From the NCBI GenBank assembly GCA_963995505.1, contig OZ023182.1:4456707-4520706 (forward strand): a stretch of DNA of 64,000 nucleotides, written 5' to 3'. Source of the DNA: Hypericum androsaemum. Taxonomy: Eukaryota; Streptophyta; Magnoliopsida; Malpighiales; Hypericaceae. A program made the position numbers and the translations under genes. A model generated the notes under the pieces. The model was not told the origin of the DNA, did not search any database, and saw only the letters and a program-made list of their open reading frames with translations. This document shows, in pieces, positions 10,113-22,610 of the stretch; the stretch's first letter is position 1, and every line of letters begins with the position of its first letter.

Positions 10113-13100
10113 ATGTTGATTGCTTCAAAATCAATTATCGCCGAGATCAATAAGGATTTAAAGCTCAACGGTGATAATTATGATAACTGGAGTATGAAAA
10201 TCCAGTATGTGCTAGAAGAGCAAGAAATGCTTGAGATCATAAGTAAAATTATGGTCGAAACTGAAACTGGCAACACCCCCCCAGCACAGGCGTGATAAAG
10301 ACGCCTACATAGTTTGGAAAAAGAAGAATTCTACTGCTCGACTCATCTTACTAAGTACTATTATGGATGACATCACTCGGTAATTTCATGCGTTTGAAAA
10401 TGCCAAAGACCTGTGGGATGTACTTAAAGAAAGATTCGGAAAGTTTTCTGTTTCAAAGCTGCGAGCTTTGACTATAAGGTTTGATACTTACAAAAAGCGT
10501 CCTGATCATCGATGAAAATACATCTCAGGCAGATGTAAAATAGTATTAGTGGGCTAGCTGAGGCTGGCCACGTGCTTAGTAATGAGCAGCAAATCCAAAC
10601 TGTCATTCGTTCCCTGCATACAAATTGGGAACACATGAAAATGACTCTTACCCATGCTGATAATGTTACGATATTTGATGACATGGCCCGTTACCTCGAG
10701 TTAGAAGAGGATCGCCTCCTAGCAATCAGAGTCCACCCAGAAGCACATGTGACTGGGTCTAGCTTCAGAGGAATCAAGAGGAAGATGGGCCAAAAGCGCA
10801 AAGATAAGAAGAGCTGGAGAAATAAGAAAATTAAAGTTGAAACTTCTGGAACTAATGAGAATAGTTCTGGAAAGAAGAAACAACGAAAGTACAACATTTT
10901 AAAAGTAAAATATTTCAACTGTCAACAGAAAGGTCACTTTGCAAAAGATTGCAAAGAGAAAAAGAAGATACATCTTATTCACTCATATGCGAGTAAATTA
11001 TATGTATCTAGTATAATTCTTCTAACTGAAAGTCATCCTATGTGGGTGATTGATTCAGGAGCGACAGACCATGTGACAAAGGACCGTGATACTTTTGTTG
11101 AATTCTGACAACTACCAATTGGAGCAAAATCTATCTATGTTGGCAATAACGCACGTGTAAATGTCAACAGGATAGGTACATGTAGATTGAGCCTGCGTGA
11201 AGGACGCACCCTACTTCTACATGATGTGTTATATGCTCCAGAAATTTGCCAGAATTTAATTTCTGTTTCAGTTTTGATGTCTCTTGGTTTTCGTTGGTTG
11301 TTTGAGAATAATTCTGTTCAGTTATTTTTAGAACATGTTTTCTATAGTTCTGGTTATAAATCAGGTGGTTTCTTAATCATGAATGTTGATCTTTGTGATT
11401 TACCTGATACAAGTTTTTCCTATGTCACTGCTTCACAAACGTCTCAAAATGATGTTGTGCTATAGCATTCTAGACTGGGCCGTATTGGTCAAGATCGCTT
11501 GAATCATCTAGCTAAGACATGACTGTTGGGTAATTTAGAAAAGGCTATATTACCTACTTGTGAATGTTGTCTAGAAGGAAAATTGACAAGCAAACTATTT
11601 GGAAATGGAACTAGAGCCAATGATCTATTGCAATTAGTCTATTCCGACATATGTGGTCCAATGAATGTGAGGGCTAGACATGGAGCATATTTGTTCATTA
11701 CTTTTATTGATGACTATAGCAGATATGGTCAAATCTATTTGATTTCTCACAAATCAGAAGCAATAAGTTGTTTCAAGATATTTATGAATCATGCTGAGAA
11801 TCAACTAGATCGAAAGATTAAGGCCTTACGAACTGATTGTGGTCGTGAGTATCTTTTCGATGAATTTAAAGCTCTGTGTCAAGAAAAAGAAATTGAACAT
11901 CAGTTGTCCATTCCTTATACACCTCAATAAAATGGGGTAGCAGAAAGAAGGAATAGAACCATTCTTGACATGGTTAGGTCTATGATGGTGGAGGAAAATT
12001 TGTCTATATCTTTTTATGGAGATGCGCTCCTTATCGCTACATATGTTCTAAATCGTGTCCTCTAAGTCTGTCACTACCACCCCTTACGAAATGTGGACTG
12101 GTCGAAAACCTGATCTGAGCTACTTAAGACCGTGAGGGTGTGCATCTTACGTCCATTCTACCTCGAGTACATACAATAAATTAGGACCGAGAGGTAGAAA
12201 TAGTATCTTTATAAGATACTCTGAAGTATCAAAGGGATACGTGTTCGTGGGCGAACTAGAAAATAGACAAGTAACAGAATTTGAATCACGAGATGTCACG
12301 TTCTTGGAAAAAGATTTTCCAAAATTGGGAGAGGTGAATCATGATCTTGCCTTATATGAATTTAATGAGCCAGAATCATCTGGATCACTCCATCCGAGTG
12401 GGAGAATTGTGGAGGAAAAAAATTAAGATTTCCCATCTCCAATTGATATGGAAGTTCATAATCCAAATGATCAACATCTTAGTGGGAGTACAATTCCGAA
12501 CTCCAGTGGGAGTATAGATTTTTACTTCAGTGGGAGTACGATTCCAGGTTATGATGAATACATGAGAGATGTTTATCAAAATTGAAAAATTCGTAGAACT
12601 AAAAGAACTAGCATTCCACGCTGACGATTTGAGATTGAAGGTGCTGCAAATGCTTTCTTGGTATCATTAAGAAAACATAATGGTCTAAGTGAGATTCTTT
12701 TAGCAATCCTACAAGATGAAGATGAACCTAAGAATATTTCTGATGCTCTATCATCTCCCGAAAAGAATGAATAGGTAAAGCAATGGAGAAAGAGATAGTT
12801 TCCATGAAGAAAAACCAAGTTTGGGAACTGGTTGACCTACCTAAGAGACGTAGGGCAATTGGAAATAAGTAGATTCTCAAAATTAAGCGTAAAGCAGACG
12901 GAAGTATCGAAAGGTACAAAGCTCGCTTAGTTGCCTAAGGATTTAGACAACAGGAAGGAGTTGACTATGAGAAGACTTTCGCTCCTGTTGTTAGATTCAC
13001 GTCCATTAGGATTATTGTGGCTATGGTGACAAATTTATTTCTCAATGGATGTTAAAATATATTTCTCAAATGGAGAATTGGATGAAGAAATCTATATGGT

Positions 13101-14273
13101 CCAGCCAGAGGGCTACATACAAAAAGGCAGCGAACATATGGTTTGCAAATTGAAAAGATCAATTTATGGCCTTAAGCAGTCTTCTAGACAATGGTATATT
13201 CGTTTTTATAATACGATCATATCGTATGACTTTAAAATAATAGATGAAGACCATTGTGTCTATATTAAGCTCTTAGGTAAGAGGTTTGTCATAATTATGT
13301 TATATGTTGATGACATTCTAATAGGTAAAAATGACATGAGATATCTTATCGAGCTCAAAACTTAGTTTTCGTCCAACTTTGAAATGAAAGATATGGGTGA
13401 AGCTGATTACATACTCAGGGTTAAGATCACGAGAAATCGTTCGAAAAGACTATTATCTCTTTCACAAGAGACATATATCTGCAAAGTAGTAGAATGATTC
13501 AATTGTAATGATAGTAATCCCAAATATGTCCCAATTGTCAAAGGTCACTATCTCAATAAAGACATGTGTCCTAAAACAGCTCAACAGGAGAGGGATATGA
13601 TAAAAATCTCTTATGCCAATATGGTTGGTTGTCCATGTATGCAATATTGTGTACAAGACCAGATATTTGCTATGCTGTTAGGATAGCAAGCAGATACCAG
13701 TCTAATCCAGATAATGTACATTGAAAAGCAGTCAAGGGAATTATAAAATACTTGAATACGACTGCAAAATACTCACTGTGTTATCAAGGTCAAGACCTGA
13801 CATTGAGATGTTACACCGATGCTGATTAGGGTAGTGATGTGGACGAGAAGAAATCCACATCAGGATATGTCTTATTGCTTGGCGGGGGTGCTATTTCATG
13901 GAGTAGCAAGAAACAGACGTGTGTCTCCCTGTCAACTATGGAAGCTGAATATGTAGCTTCTGCAGCTGTTGTGCAAGAGGTAGTATGGTTGAAGAGATTC
14001 TTGAGCCATTTATTCCTAACCGACTCAAAAGAACCAGTGAGCTTATTTTGCGATAATCAAGCGTCGATAGCTTTTGCTAAAGATCCTAGGTATCATAGCA
14101 GAGCAAAGCATATCAACATCAAATATCACTTTATTAGCGATATGGTTGCGTGTAGGGAGGTGAGCATAAAATACATATCTATACAAGATATGGTTACAGA
14201 CCCAATGACCAAGGGTGTTGTTAGAGATGTGTTTGAGAAACATGTCAGGTCCCTGGGTTTGCGAAGGTTTTAG
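10113..14273 (+). pseudogene. Copia gag-pol, multiply broken
   Basis: Domains in order, in several frames. Gag N-terminus (10113-10295, LNGDNYDNWSMKIQ) and Gag body with a CCHC knuckle (10572-10980; KYFNCQQKGHFAKDC, first Cys changed to Tyr). Aspartic protease (about 11041-11080, VIDSGATDH). Integrase zinc-binding and core (11526-11990; SDICGP, TFIDDYSRY, TDCGREY, then a stop before NGVAERRNRT). Reverse transcriptase (13045-13365; GLKQSSRQWY, MLYVDDIL). RNase H (13839-14273; [22 protein letters not shown]). The domain order protease-integrase-RT-RNase H defines Copia. At least eight stops or frameshifts rule out function. Confidence 0.9.
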
Positions 14274-15343
14274 TATTTTTGCTCATATTGTAAAGAATTT
14301 GTTGTTCAATATAATATTATTTTCAGCAATACCTATTGTGTAAATATTATTTAGGGTAATATTTATTAATGCATGTCGGACAGAGAAGTAGCCCACTCAC
14401 ACGGGTGTTTAACTCAGTGGGAGTCATGAGTTGATTCTTGATTGAGATTACGCAATTTTAGAACATTGTCAAATATCGAGTGCCTGTTCTAAAATATGAA
14501 TGCCGTCTTGCTTAACTAGAAGAGCAGTCTTGTTAAAGCGCAAGATTATAAGTAAGTAATAGTTGCTACATTAAATGAGTTCTCAGAACTTATGGGATTA
14601 TATAGAATCCAATGGTAAGAAATAAGTGGAACTTACCATAATTCTGTCTTGATAGCCTGGAGCAGTCTTTGGAAAGACTAAAGTCGTTGTTCGCAAACAT
14701 CGAGGCCAATGCTCTAGTATGGTATTATTTATGAAAGACATGTGCTCCTTTCAAAGGAAACAACACCATAGCACATGAATTGTGTCATGTGTGCTTTACG
14801 ACCAATGGATGGGAAATTAATTTATTATTTAGTGATTTTAATTTCCCTGGTGTGAGACCAACTCCAAAAACTATAGTTTCCGAAAATCTACCCTTAAGAT
14901 CGTAAACATATTTTGGAAGTTTGATTCAGTGCTATTAGCTTAGAAAGTCTTTAAAGGATCATATTTTGATTCGACCTGGTAAGACTGACTAGAAAAGTAG
15001 GCTGGATCATGATGGAAAAAATATTGTTAGGAGAGAAGGTTCTCTATCGATCACATTCGAAAAGCTTCGTGGTTCACTGGTGCACCTATTGTGTTGAGAG
15101 CAATACAATAGTGAACACGAATAGATTATTTCTGAAATCACATGTGAAACAAAGAATGTGAGATGAGACCTAGGGTAAGGCATAATTTATGTAATAGAGA
15201 TATCGAGATGCTAGCATTCAAGTGGCCGTTATGTGCTCTTGAGTTTAGCTACGTGCACTCGATGTATGCTGGTCGCATGAAATATCTGCCAAACACGATA
15301 AGAGAATATATTGACTATGATCAATTATGTGTGAATAGGAGAA

Positions 15344-15836
15344 AGTTAGACTTTTCACCCATACTTGATCATGGGCTATATGGGCTTAGGCCACATTCAT
15401 TTTCTTTCCTATCCATAGGTAAAAATGCCACCTTGGCTCCTTATTCATACAAGCTATTATATATAGCTTTGCCACATGTCAAGTTGATGCCACCTTTTGG
15501 TGGTGACATGGAAGGAGATATTTTCTCCTTAAAATGAGAAAATTAGAAGAAAATAAAAAGCCAGCAGAAACACACCCACACAAAAAAAGAAGGGCAAATT
15601 ACTGATTTGATTCCTGAGTTCTCGATTCGACTCTGAGGCAGATAAAGTCGTGAAAATTATTCTTACTTCAATTGATCGTAAGTAAGAACCGATCAGTGAC
15701 AAGACTCTGTTGCGATCCCGAGTTTATCTACGCTTCAACAAGTAAGTGGATTTACGATTTAAATAAATTCACTTCATTTAATCAATTTAATGATTTCTTG
15801 ATTATAGTATGTTATAATCACCCATAGAAATCAACA
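15344..15836 (+). repeat. Copia 3' LTR
   Basis: Pairs with the 5' LTR from TTTTCACCCATACTTG to AATCAACA and lacks the MITE. Its first base is A rather than T. It stops exactly where the left arm of the foldback element begins. Confidence 0.85.
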
Positions 15837-18690
15837 GGTGATCTATTAATTACAATGGATGGTGATTAATTATGATTTCATGAATTCCATAATTAGCCAT
15901 TGTACAATAAACCCGACATAGAGAGGTTCACTTTTCTTTTCAAAAAAATCCACTTTTGACGTACATGAGTGTCCCGGTGGAAGAAACAACTCCAGTTCTG
16001 CAAGTGTAGTACACGAGAGACCTCTGAAACTCTTCTTCCCCAAAAGTTCAAGCACACAAGAAGGAGCACAGAGAATGAAGAAAAATATGCAAAGAGACTA
16101 ACAGGACAATGCATTGGCATGATCCTTCCCCCAAAAGATAGCAAATTGTTTAGTCACACAACTAATCTAGTCAGTCAAGTTTTTATTATGTATTTTTTTA
16201 TCATCAATTTTTTAATAACAAAATCTCTATTCAAAAATAATTTTAATAATCAGTTCAAATTCATTAAAAATAGAATAATGAACTAAAATATTTTTTTGTT
16301 AGACAATAGATTGCACAACATTATTATACAAAATTACTGATTATTCCATAAAAGAATTACTTGAGAACAAAACAAATCAGTATGTGCTTTACTTTGACAT
16401 CATACGAGTTTTCCCTTAAAATATAATTTTGGTGAAAAAAAAATTTTTGAAAAATAAAATGCCAACCACCGCCGGCATTGCGTAAATCAACCGGCAGCAG
16501 AAATTGTTATAGTATAACAAAAAAATCTCGCTCTCAAACATTAAAAATATGTCTCATAAATATCCAAACCAGTATGTGCTTTACTTTGACATTATATGCG
16601 CTTTCCCTTAAAATATAATTTTGGTTGAAAAAAATATTTTCTTCTGAAAAATAAAATGTCAACCATCGTCGGCCGGTGCGTAAATCCATCGGTGGCAACA
16701 ATTGTTATAGTGTAACCAAAAATCTCGCACCCAAACATCAAAAATACATCTCATAAACATCGAAAAAGGAGCTATCTTTCTATCAAACTCAAACCATATT
16801 AGTTATTAGCACAATAAATCATTCATCTTGGGTAGGAGGGAAAAATAAACTAGTGAAAAGGGGAACAAAAAATGTGCAACCATTTCAAAGCGAGAAACCA
16901 GGAACCCAAGAACAAAATATCCAATCGAATTTACTTATAGAATATAATAGAATAGGAGAGAGAGAGAGAGAGAGAGAGAGGGGGGAGGAGAGAGATGGCG
17001 AAGTTGTTAATAGAAGGCATTGCAGGTGTACTGGCCATCCTCGTGTTGGGGCTAATCGTGTTCATCATTGTCATCGTGTGTCGCCAGTGGTGGTTTCTCT
17101 CCTCTGTTCGCTCCCGCGCTATCAAGGTATATCTATAGCTACAATCTTTGTAATGTCCAATCTCCGAGATTGATAGTGCAGGAGCAGACGGAGGAGAGGA
17201 ACCGCCATCAGCGACACACAATGATGATGATGATGAATACGATGAGCCCAACACGAGGATGGCTGGTACACTTGCAATGCCTTCTATTAACAACTTCGCA
17301 TCTCCCCTCCCTCCCCCAACCCCCTCCCATGTTCTGTTGTATTCTATGAATTGATTCAATTGGAGATTTTGTTCTTGGGACCCTGATTCCTCGCTTCGAA
17401 ATAGTCGCACATTTTTTATCCCCTTTTTCACCGGTTTCTTTTCCCTCCTACCCAAGTTCCTCAAATTAGATCTTCCAAATCGTTCACATTAACAATCCAC
17501 CCTTCTCTCCCAAAGAGAGATTTGAATAAATAACCAAACATTACGCTTGGGCTAAGGGTCATGTTGGTCTTTATTTTGTTGCCAAAATTACGATGAATGA
17601 TTTATTGGGCTAACTAATATGGTTCGCGTTTGATGAGAACAGAGCTCCATTTCTTAGTAAATAACCAAAAATTACGCTTAGGCTAAGGGTCAAGTTGGTC
17701 TTTATTTTGTTGCCAAAATTACGATGAATGATTTATTGGGCTAGCTAATATGATTCGCATTTGATGAGAACATAGCTCCATTTCTGATGTTTATGAGATG
17801 TGTTTTTTATGTTTGAGCGCGAAATTTTTTATTACACTATAATAATTTATGCTGCCGATTAATTTACGCACCAGCCGACAATGACAATGGTTGACATTTT
17901 ATTTTTCAAAAGATAATATTTTCTCAACCGAAATTATATTTTAAGGGAAAACGAATATAAGGTCAAAGTAAAGCACATATTAGTCTAGATGTTTATGAGA
18001 CATATTTTTAAAATTTGAGAGCGAGATTTTTGGTTACACTATAACAATTTTTCCTGCCGATTAATTTATGCAACGTCGACAGTGGTGCATTTTATTTTTC
18101 AAAAGAAATTTTTTTGCCAACCAAAATTATATTTTAAGGGTAAACTCATATGATGTCAAAGTAAAGCACATGCTAGTCTATTTTGTTTTGAAGTAACTCT
18201 TTTATGGAATAATTAGTAATTTGTATGATAACGTTGGGCAATCTATTTTCTAACAAAAAATTCTTAAAGTTCATTATTCTATTTTTAATGAATTTGAACT
18301 GATTATTAAAATTATTTTTAAATAGAGATTTTGTTATTAAAAATTGATGATATAAAAAATTGACCAACTAAAAAAGTTGTCAACTCACAATTTGCTATCT
18401 TTTGAGGAAATGATTACGGCAATGCGTTGTCGTGTTAGTTTATAAGTATATTTTTTTCTCATTATCTATGTTTCTTCTTGTGTGCTTGAACTTTCGGAGA
18501 AAGAAGAGTTTCGAAGATCTCTCGTGTACTACACTTTTGGAATTGGAATTGTTTCTTCTATCGGAACATTCGTGTACGTCGGGAATGAATTTTTTTTTAA
18601 GAAAAGTGAACCTTTCTATTTCACAATGGCTAATTATGGAATCAAGAAATCATAATTAATTGTAATTAATAGATTACCAATTATGATTTT
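15837..18690. mobile_element. Large foldback element with ~1.3-kb inverted arms
   Basis: The left arm (15837 to about 17126) and the right arm (about 17165 to 18690) are inverted copies. Paired blocks include the outer TCTATTAATTACAA, the GTGTAGTACACGAGAGA block, CAAGCACACAAGAAG, and the central GA-rich exon-like block. Each arm holds two tandem units of about 192 bp (left from 16381 and 16573; right copies ending near 17975 and 18168). The right arm alone has an extra tandem pair of about 125 bp (17520-17780). The left end abuts the Copia 3' LTR and the right end has no clear TSD, so the superfamily is not settled. Confidence 0.7.
16995..17126 (+). CDS. Exon-like membrane-segment ORF in foldback arm
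   Basis: 44 codons from ATG to a good splice donor (ATCAAG|GTATAT), ending in a stop three codons on if unspliced. The product has one strong hydrophobic segment (VLAILVLGLIVFIIVIVC) followed by a basic tail, so it would be a signal-anchor. An inverted, mutated copy of the same exon is in the right arm (minus strand, ATG at 17301). A GA-repeat leader (16954-16980) precedes it. Probably the captured first exon of a host gene; I do not recognise the gene. Confidence 0.4.
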
Positions 18691-18757
18691 TCTCGAATCA
18701 ACACAAAGTGGACCTAGACGATGACGGTAGAGTATTAAGTTCATGGATAAATAGCCG

Positions 18758-20300
18758 GTCCTCCTCGAGTCCGGGATGATGTGTGGCGCGTGCGTTGCCA
18801 GGGTGCGGTCGGTCCTCGCGGCCGACCTGCGTTTGACTCTGCCGCGGTCAACATGCTGACCGAGACCGCCGCCGTGAGCTTAGGAAAGGCGCGGTGGCCG
18901 GAGAGTCGGTGGAGGAGGTCGCCGAGGGCCTGACGAGGAGGCATACGGGGTGCGGGTTTGAGGCGAGGCAGAGGGGAGCGGCGGCCGCCCTCTGTTGCGA
19001 GTCCCACATCCTACTCTCCCTTGGCATCCACGTCGCTCACGGTACTTGCGAGTTGCGACTATTTGTAACTAAAATATTCAAAAAAAGACGTTCAGGCTTC
19101 GTTGCTTTGGTTTTATGGCGGGAATTTGTATCCAAAAAAATACTATAGTTCTTTTTTTTTATACCACTTAGTATGTATCCGGTAGGAATTTTAACAATAC
19201 CGCATTCTCTAGGAATCGTACTCAAGACCTGTTAACCTAGAACAACTATTACATTCTCTTGTCGTAAGTTGTATTCAGTTTCTCTGATGTGATTATATGC
19301 TTCATGTTCCATAAAATATGCTGACTTCACTTGTTGGTACTTTAGATTGGGTTAAAAAAGCATCCCAGGGAACTCTGATCCGAGTGAGTTAAAGGATTTG
19401 GAAGCTAAACGCCTCAGAGGGAATGCCTGCTTCGAATTGCTCTAAAACTATTGTTTATGTTGGACGTGAAGGGGAAGGCATAATATTAATTGGTGCTATT
19501 GAGATGGCTAACAGCTTGCCAAGTGATGCAGTAGTTACAGTTAGGAGGTGATGTACTTAATCCTAATTCATCCATAATACTGCAAAAAACTCTCATTTCT
19601 GTCTTGAATTAACTAGACCAATCATATGAAATCGTCGTCTATAAAAAAACATATGATCTTCTTTCAGATTCTGCTCATTCTGTTTCTGATGGTTTTCTAA
19701 TCCCTTGTTTTCCGAATTTGAGATGGGAAACTATGTATACGGGAAATGATGTGCAGCTGATATTGATGTCTTTTGAAGGTCGGCAACGGGATCAATGATG
19801 CACCCTCTTTGGCGCTTGCTGATGTTGGGATCAAGCACAGGAAAATGCAGTATCTGATGTAGCTTCCATCATACTTCTTGGCAATAGACTTTCCCAGGTT
19901 GGTCCTCTCTCCAACACCCCCCGGACAAATTCTCTCTCGCATCCGGGGACTTGCAAAATCTCGTTTGTTCAATGTCATCAGTTCGCGGATAAAAATTCCG
20001 GATCCTGTTAATTGGCAGGTTGTAGGTGCTCCGGACCTTTCAAAGGCGACAATGGACAAGGTCTACCAAATCTTTTCGTGTGGGCGATTGCGAACAACAT
20101 TGTCGCTGTTCCTATCGCTGTCGGTCTACTGCTTGCCCGATATGATTTCTCCATGACTCCTTCACTTTCAGGTTATGATTAGTAGTAATCTCACTCTGGT
20201 TCATAGGCAGATATTTGGCATGCGGGTTGATGGCTTTGAGCTCTATATTTGTGGTCACCAACTCGTTGCTCTTGCAGCAGCTTCATAGGCCTCGCAAGAG
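18758..20300 (+). pseudogene. PAA2/HMA8-like copper P1B-ATPase pseudogene
   Basis: Three collinear pieces of a chloroplast copper-transporting P1B-ATPase. Piece 1 (18758-19075): metal-binding domain with SGMMCGACVARV, then NMLTETAAVSL, then ALCCESH..SLGIHVAHG, needing at least two frameshifts. Piece 2 (about 19345-19555): SDPSELKDLE and VYVGREGEG, the end of the nucleotide-binding domain. Piece 3 (about 19774-20300): VGNGINDAPSLALADVGI, LSKATMDKVYQ, YDFSMTPSLSG, LMALSSIFVVTNSLL, the hinge and last membrane helices. The region between pieces 1 and 2, which holds most of the membrane channel and the phosphorylation domain, is missing. The hinge GDGIND motif reads GNGIND. Intron-like gaps remain, so it is not a processed copy. 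Intact family members move copper at the thylakoid. Confidence 0.8.
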
Positions 20301-20437
20301 CAGTTAGACCCTTAATACTACTTGCGATTCTGGGCCTCGCCTCGGCTATTCTATTCCACTAGTCTTGGGCTATTTAAATACCACAGAGACACTTTTAAGT
20401 GCCCCAATTCTTTACCGGCTATAAATAGGCTCGTTAG

Positions 20438-21330
20438 TATGGATGGCTATAGGACCCAGATTCTTACTCTCTTTTTAAATGGTCGATCCAGATCTTTACC
20501 CTTATCCTCTTTAAAAATAAGGATTCAGACAGGATCTGGGTCCTAAAAAATCGGGCAGAATTAGGGCGACTTGCAGGTCCGTATTTTTTTATAAATCTTT
20601 AATTTAAAAAAATTAAATTATTTTTTGATAGTTTTCAAATAGCAATGAATCATTTGCATTCATTAAACTAATTAATACAAAGAAATCAAACAAGTAAATC
20701 AAAAAAAAGTTGAAGTTGGGTAAGTTAAAATTGAGAATTTGGTTCGTGATTTTCACTGGTATTACTTGGGGTCTGTGGTTGCTTCGTAATGGTATTATCT
20801 TCAATGAGGCGATGTGCGATAATGAACTTCTCCTGAATTATGTGCTCTTTCATGCCCAAGAGTGGATCTTTTGGACAGATGCATCGATCATTCACAATCA
20901 ATCGCTGCTCACTTTTTTGATTGCCTACAAGGATTTATAGGTCACTCTTCTTCACCTCTTGAGATTGAGGGAACATTTTGGTCGGGGATGGGGTTGTAAC
21001 CAATGTAAATATCGGGCCCCTGTATCTTGTCTTTCTTTTTTCGCTTGCTATATTTTAAATTTTTATTTTAATAAAGAATATTTACCTACAAAAAAATTGA
21101 GAATTTAGTATTATGTCTAATAATTAATATATATTATTTTAATATTAATTAAAAAAATTCGTGTAGGATCAGGACAGGATCCTATAGATCTATATTCATG
21201 CCCTTATCCTTTTAAAATATCATGATCCGGACAGGATCAAGATCTAGACCCGATCAAAGTCAACGGGTCTTGGACCCTTCGAGTCTGGATCAGGTAGACC
21301 CTCAGGGTAAGGGTCTAATTGTTATCCCTA
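20438..21330 (+). mobile_element. Non-autonomous hAT-like element, copy 1
   Basis: 893 bp with ends TATGGATGGCTAT and GTTATCCCTA. Flanked by CTCGTTAG (20430-20437) and CTCATTAG (21331-21338), an 8-bp TSD with one mismatch. Sister of the element at 22611 over its whole length. The interior carries a LINE-derived 3' segment with a 76-codon ORF (20710-20940). Confidence 0.8.
20710..20940 (+). pseudogene. LINE reverse-transcriptase tail fragment in hAT copy 1
   Basis: 76 open codons containing WFVIFTGITWGLWLLRNGI, the W-x2-W-x3-N pattern found between the zf-RVT and RNase H parts of plant LINE polyproteins. Followed by a LINE-like 3' tail (TTGTAACCAATGTAAAT, then TTTAATAAAGAATATTTACC). Only the carboxy part is present, so it is a passenger, not a gene. 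Confidence 0.6.
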
Positions 21331-21338
21331 CTCATTAG

Positions 21339-22602
21339 TAGAGAAGTTTCTAACCTCATGGTCCTAAACCAGATTATTTAGTGTAAAATCAACGTAAGAG
21401 AATTAGTTTTGTTGCATTTGTAGTATAATCGGATTTGATTTCGGATAAGTTGACTCGGTAAATATCTGTTCGAAATTTATAACGTGCTTGATCACGGAGA
21501 GGAGGATCCTTGGACAAATTATTGGAACCCAAATTAAAAAGGTGGGACAAAGACCTGATGTAATTTATTAACCTGAGGGGACCGTACGACATGCCCATTG
21601 GGAATTTCAATTCAACCGGACGAGTAAATTTTTTGTGATGAAACCCAAGTGATTAATAATAATAATAATAAAAGTGGTAGGATATTCATTTTTTCCTCTT
21701 TTTTTGTGTGATCCTGGTAGGGGATTGATTATTCATCCGGTTAGAATATTTGTGGAACTGTCGAATTATAGGGTATAGTTTAATAGTTATAGTACAGGTT
21801 GCATCATAAATGAGATGGTGGGCCCCTACATGGATCTTAAATATTCATAATAAATGGGCACGTGATCATCGGGGCCCATTATTTGTTCCTACTATATTTT
21901 GTTAATTACACCTGTTTTTTATGTTAACACCCTCTAAATTATCGATAGAAATATCACTTTTTAGAAAAATTATTATAGAAAATTTACATTTTTAGCTTTA
22001 AAATTAAAATTGAATTTTGTTTAATAAATACATATTTGAACAAAAAATATTATTGTCTTTATTCAAATCACAAAAAATATCGATAAAGTTTATTTATTTT
22101 TTATATCTAAATCATAAATTTTTTTGGCTTCTCGCATTATTCAAGTGTTATATTCGATTTGAGATATTTTTATTACAAAAATGGTAATCACAAGATGATT
22201 CAAAAGATGAAGTATGATATAAATATTATTAAATAATCAAGTCTAGCACAAACTACTATTATATTATTTTTAAAATTTATAAAGTATCTCTTTATTCAAA
22301 AGTTGAGATTGATATTTAATACTAAAATTTTCTAAAAAATATTATTTATTATGATGAAGTTGTTATTAAATTTTACGTTGGTTCAGACTCGAACTGATTT
22401 TTTTTCAATTTACATAAGTTATCAATTTTGAAAATGTCATTTTAGAGAGATTTCACAATAGTATACCTCCTTCATTTTCTCTCAAATCTCAACAATTAGA
22501 AGATAAATGGATGTCAATTTACTTCCAGGTGGCACAATATTTACTACTATTAGATCCGTGGACTAGTGATTAATCTAAATTAGAATTAGTATTTTTTTGG
22601 TG
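21339..22602. other. AT-rich intergenic DNA
   Basis: I see no gene or well-bounded element between the two sister hAT-like copies. There are long A/T runs and a few short ORFs without domains. Confidence 0.5.
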
Positions 22603-22610
22603 ACTGAAAC

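Larger units (their letters stand above)
6848..15836 (+). mobile_element. Degenerate Ty1/Copia LTR retrotransposon
   Basis: An old Copia element with both LTRs (6848-7788, enlarged by a MITE, and 15344-15836), an initiator-Met primer-binding site just after the 5' LTR, and Gag, protease, integrase, reverse transcriptase and RNase H pieces in the Copia order on the plus strand. The pol region is broken by many stops and frameshifts. By eye the LTRs differ at roughly 20 positions over about 490 bp, and the 3' LTR has lost the canonical TG start. The flanking pentamers are GGTAG and GGTGA, so there is no perfect 5-bp TSD; the ends may have recombined. It has an unusually long leader (about 2.3 kb between PBS and gag) holding an unknown ORF. 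Confidence 0.88.

Noticed and set aside
16931..17464. 177-codon minus-strand ORF in the foldback element
   Set aside because: It runs through both inverted arms across the centre and includes a GA/CT repeat; only the exon-like 44-codon block has splice-site support.
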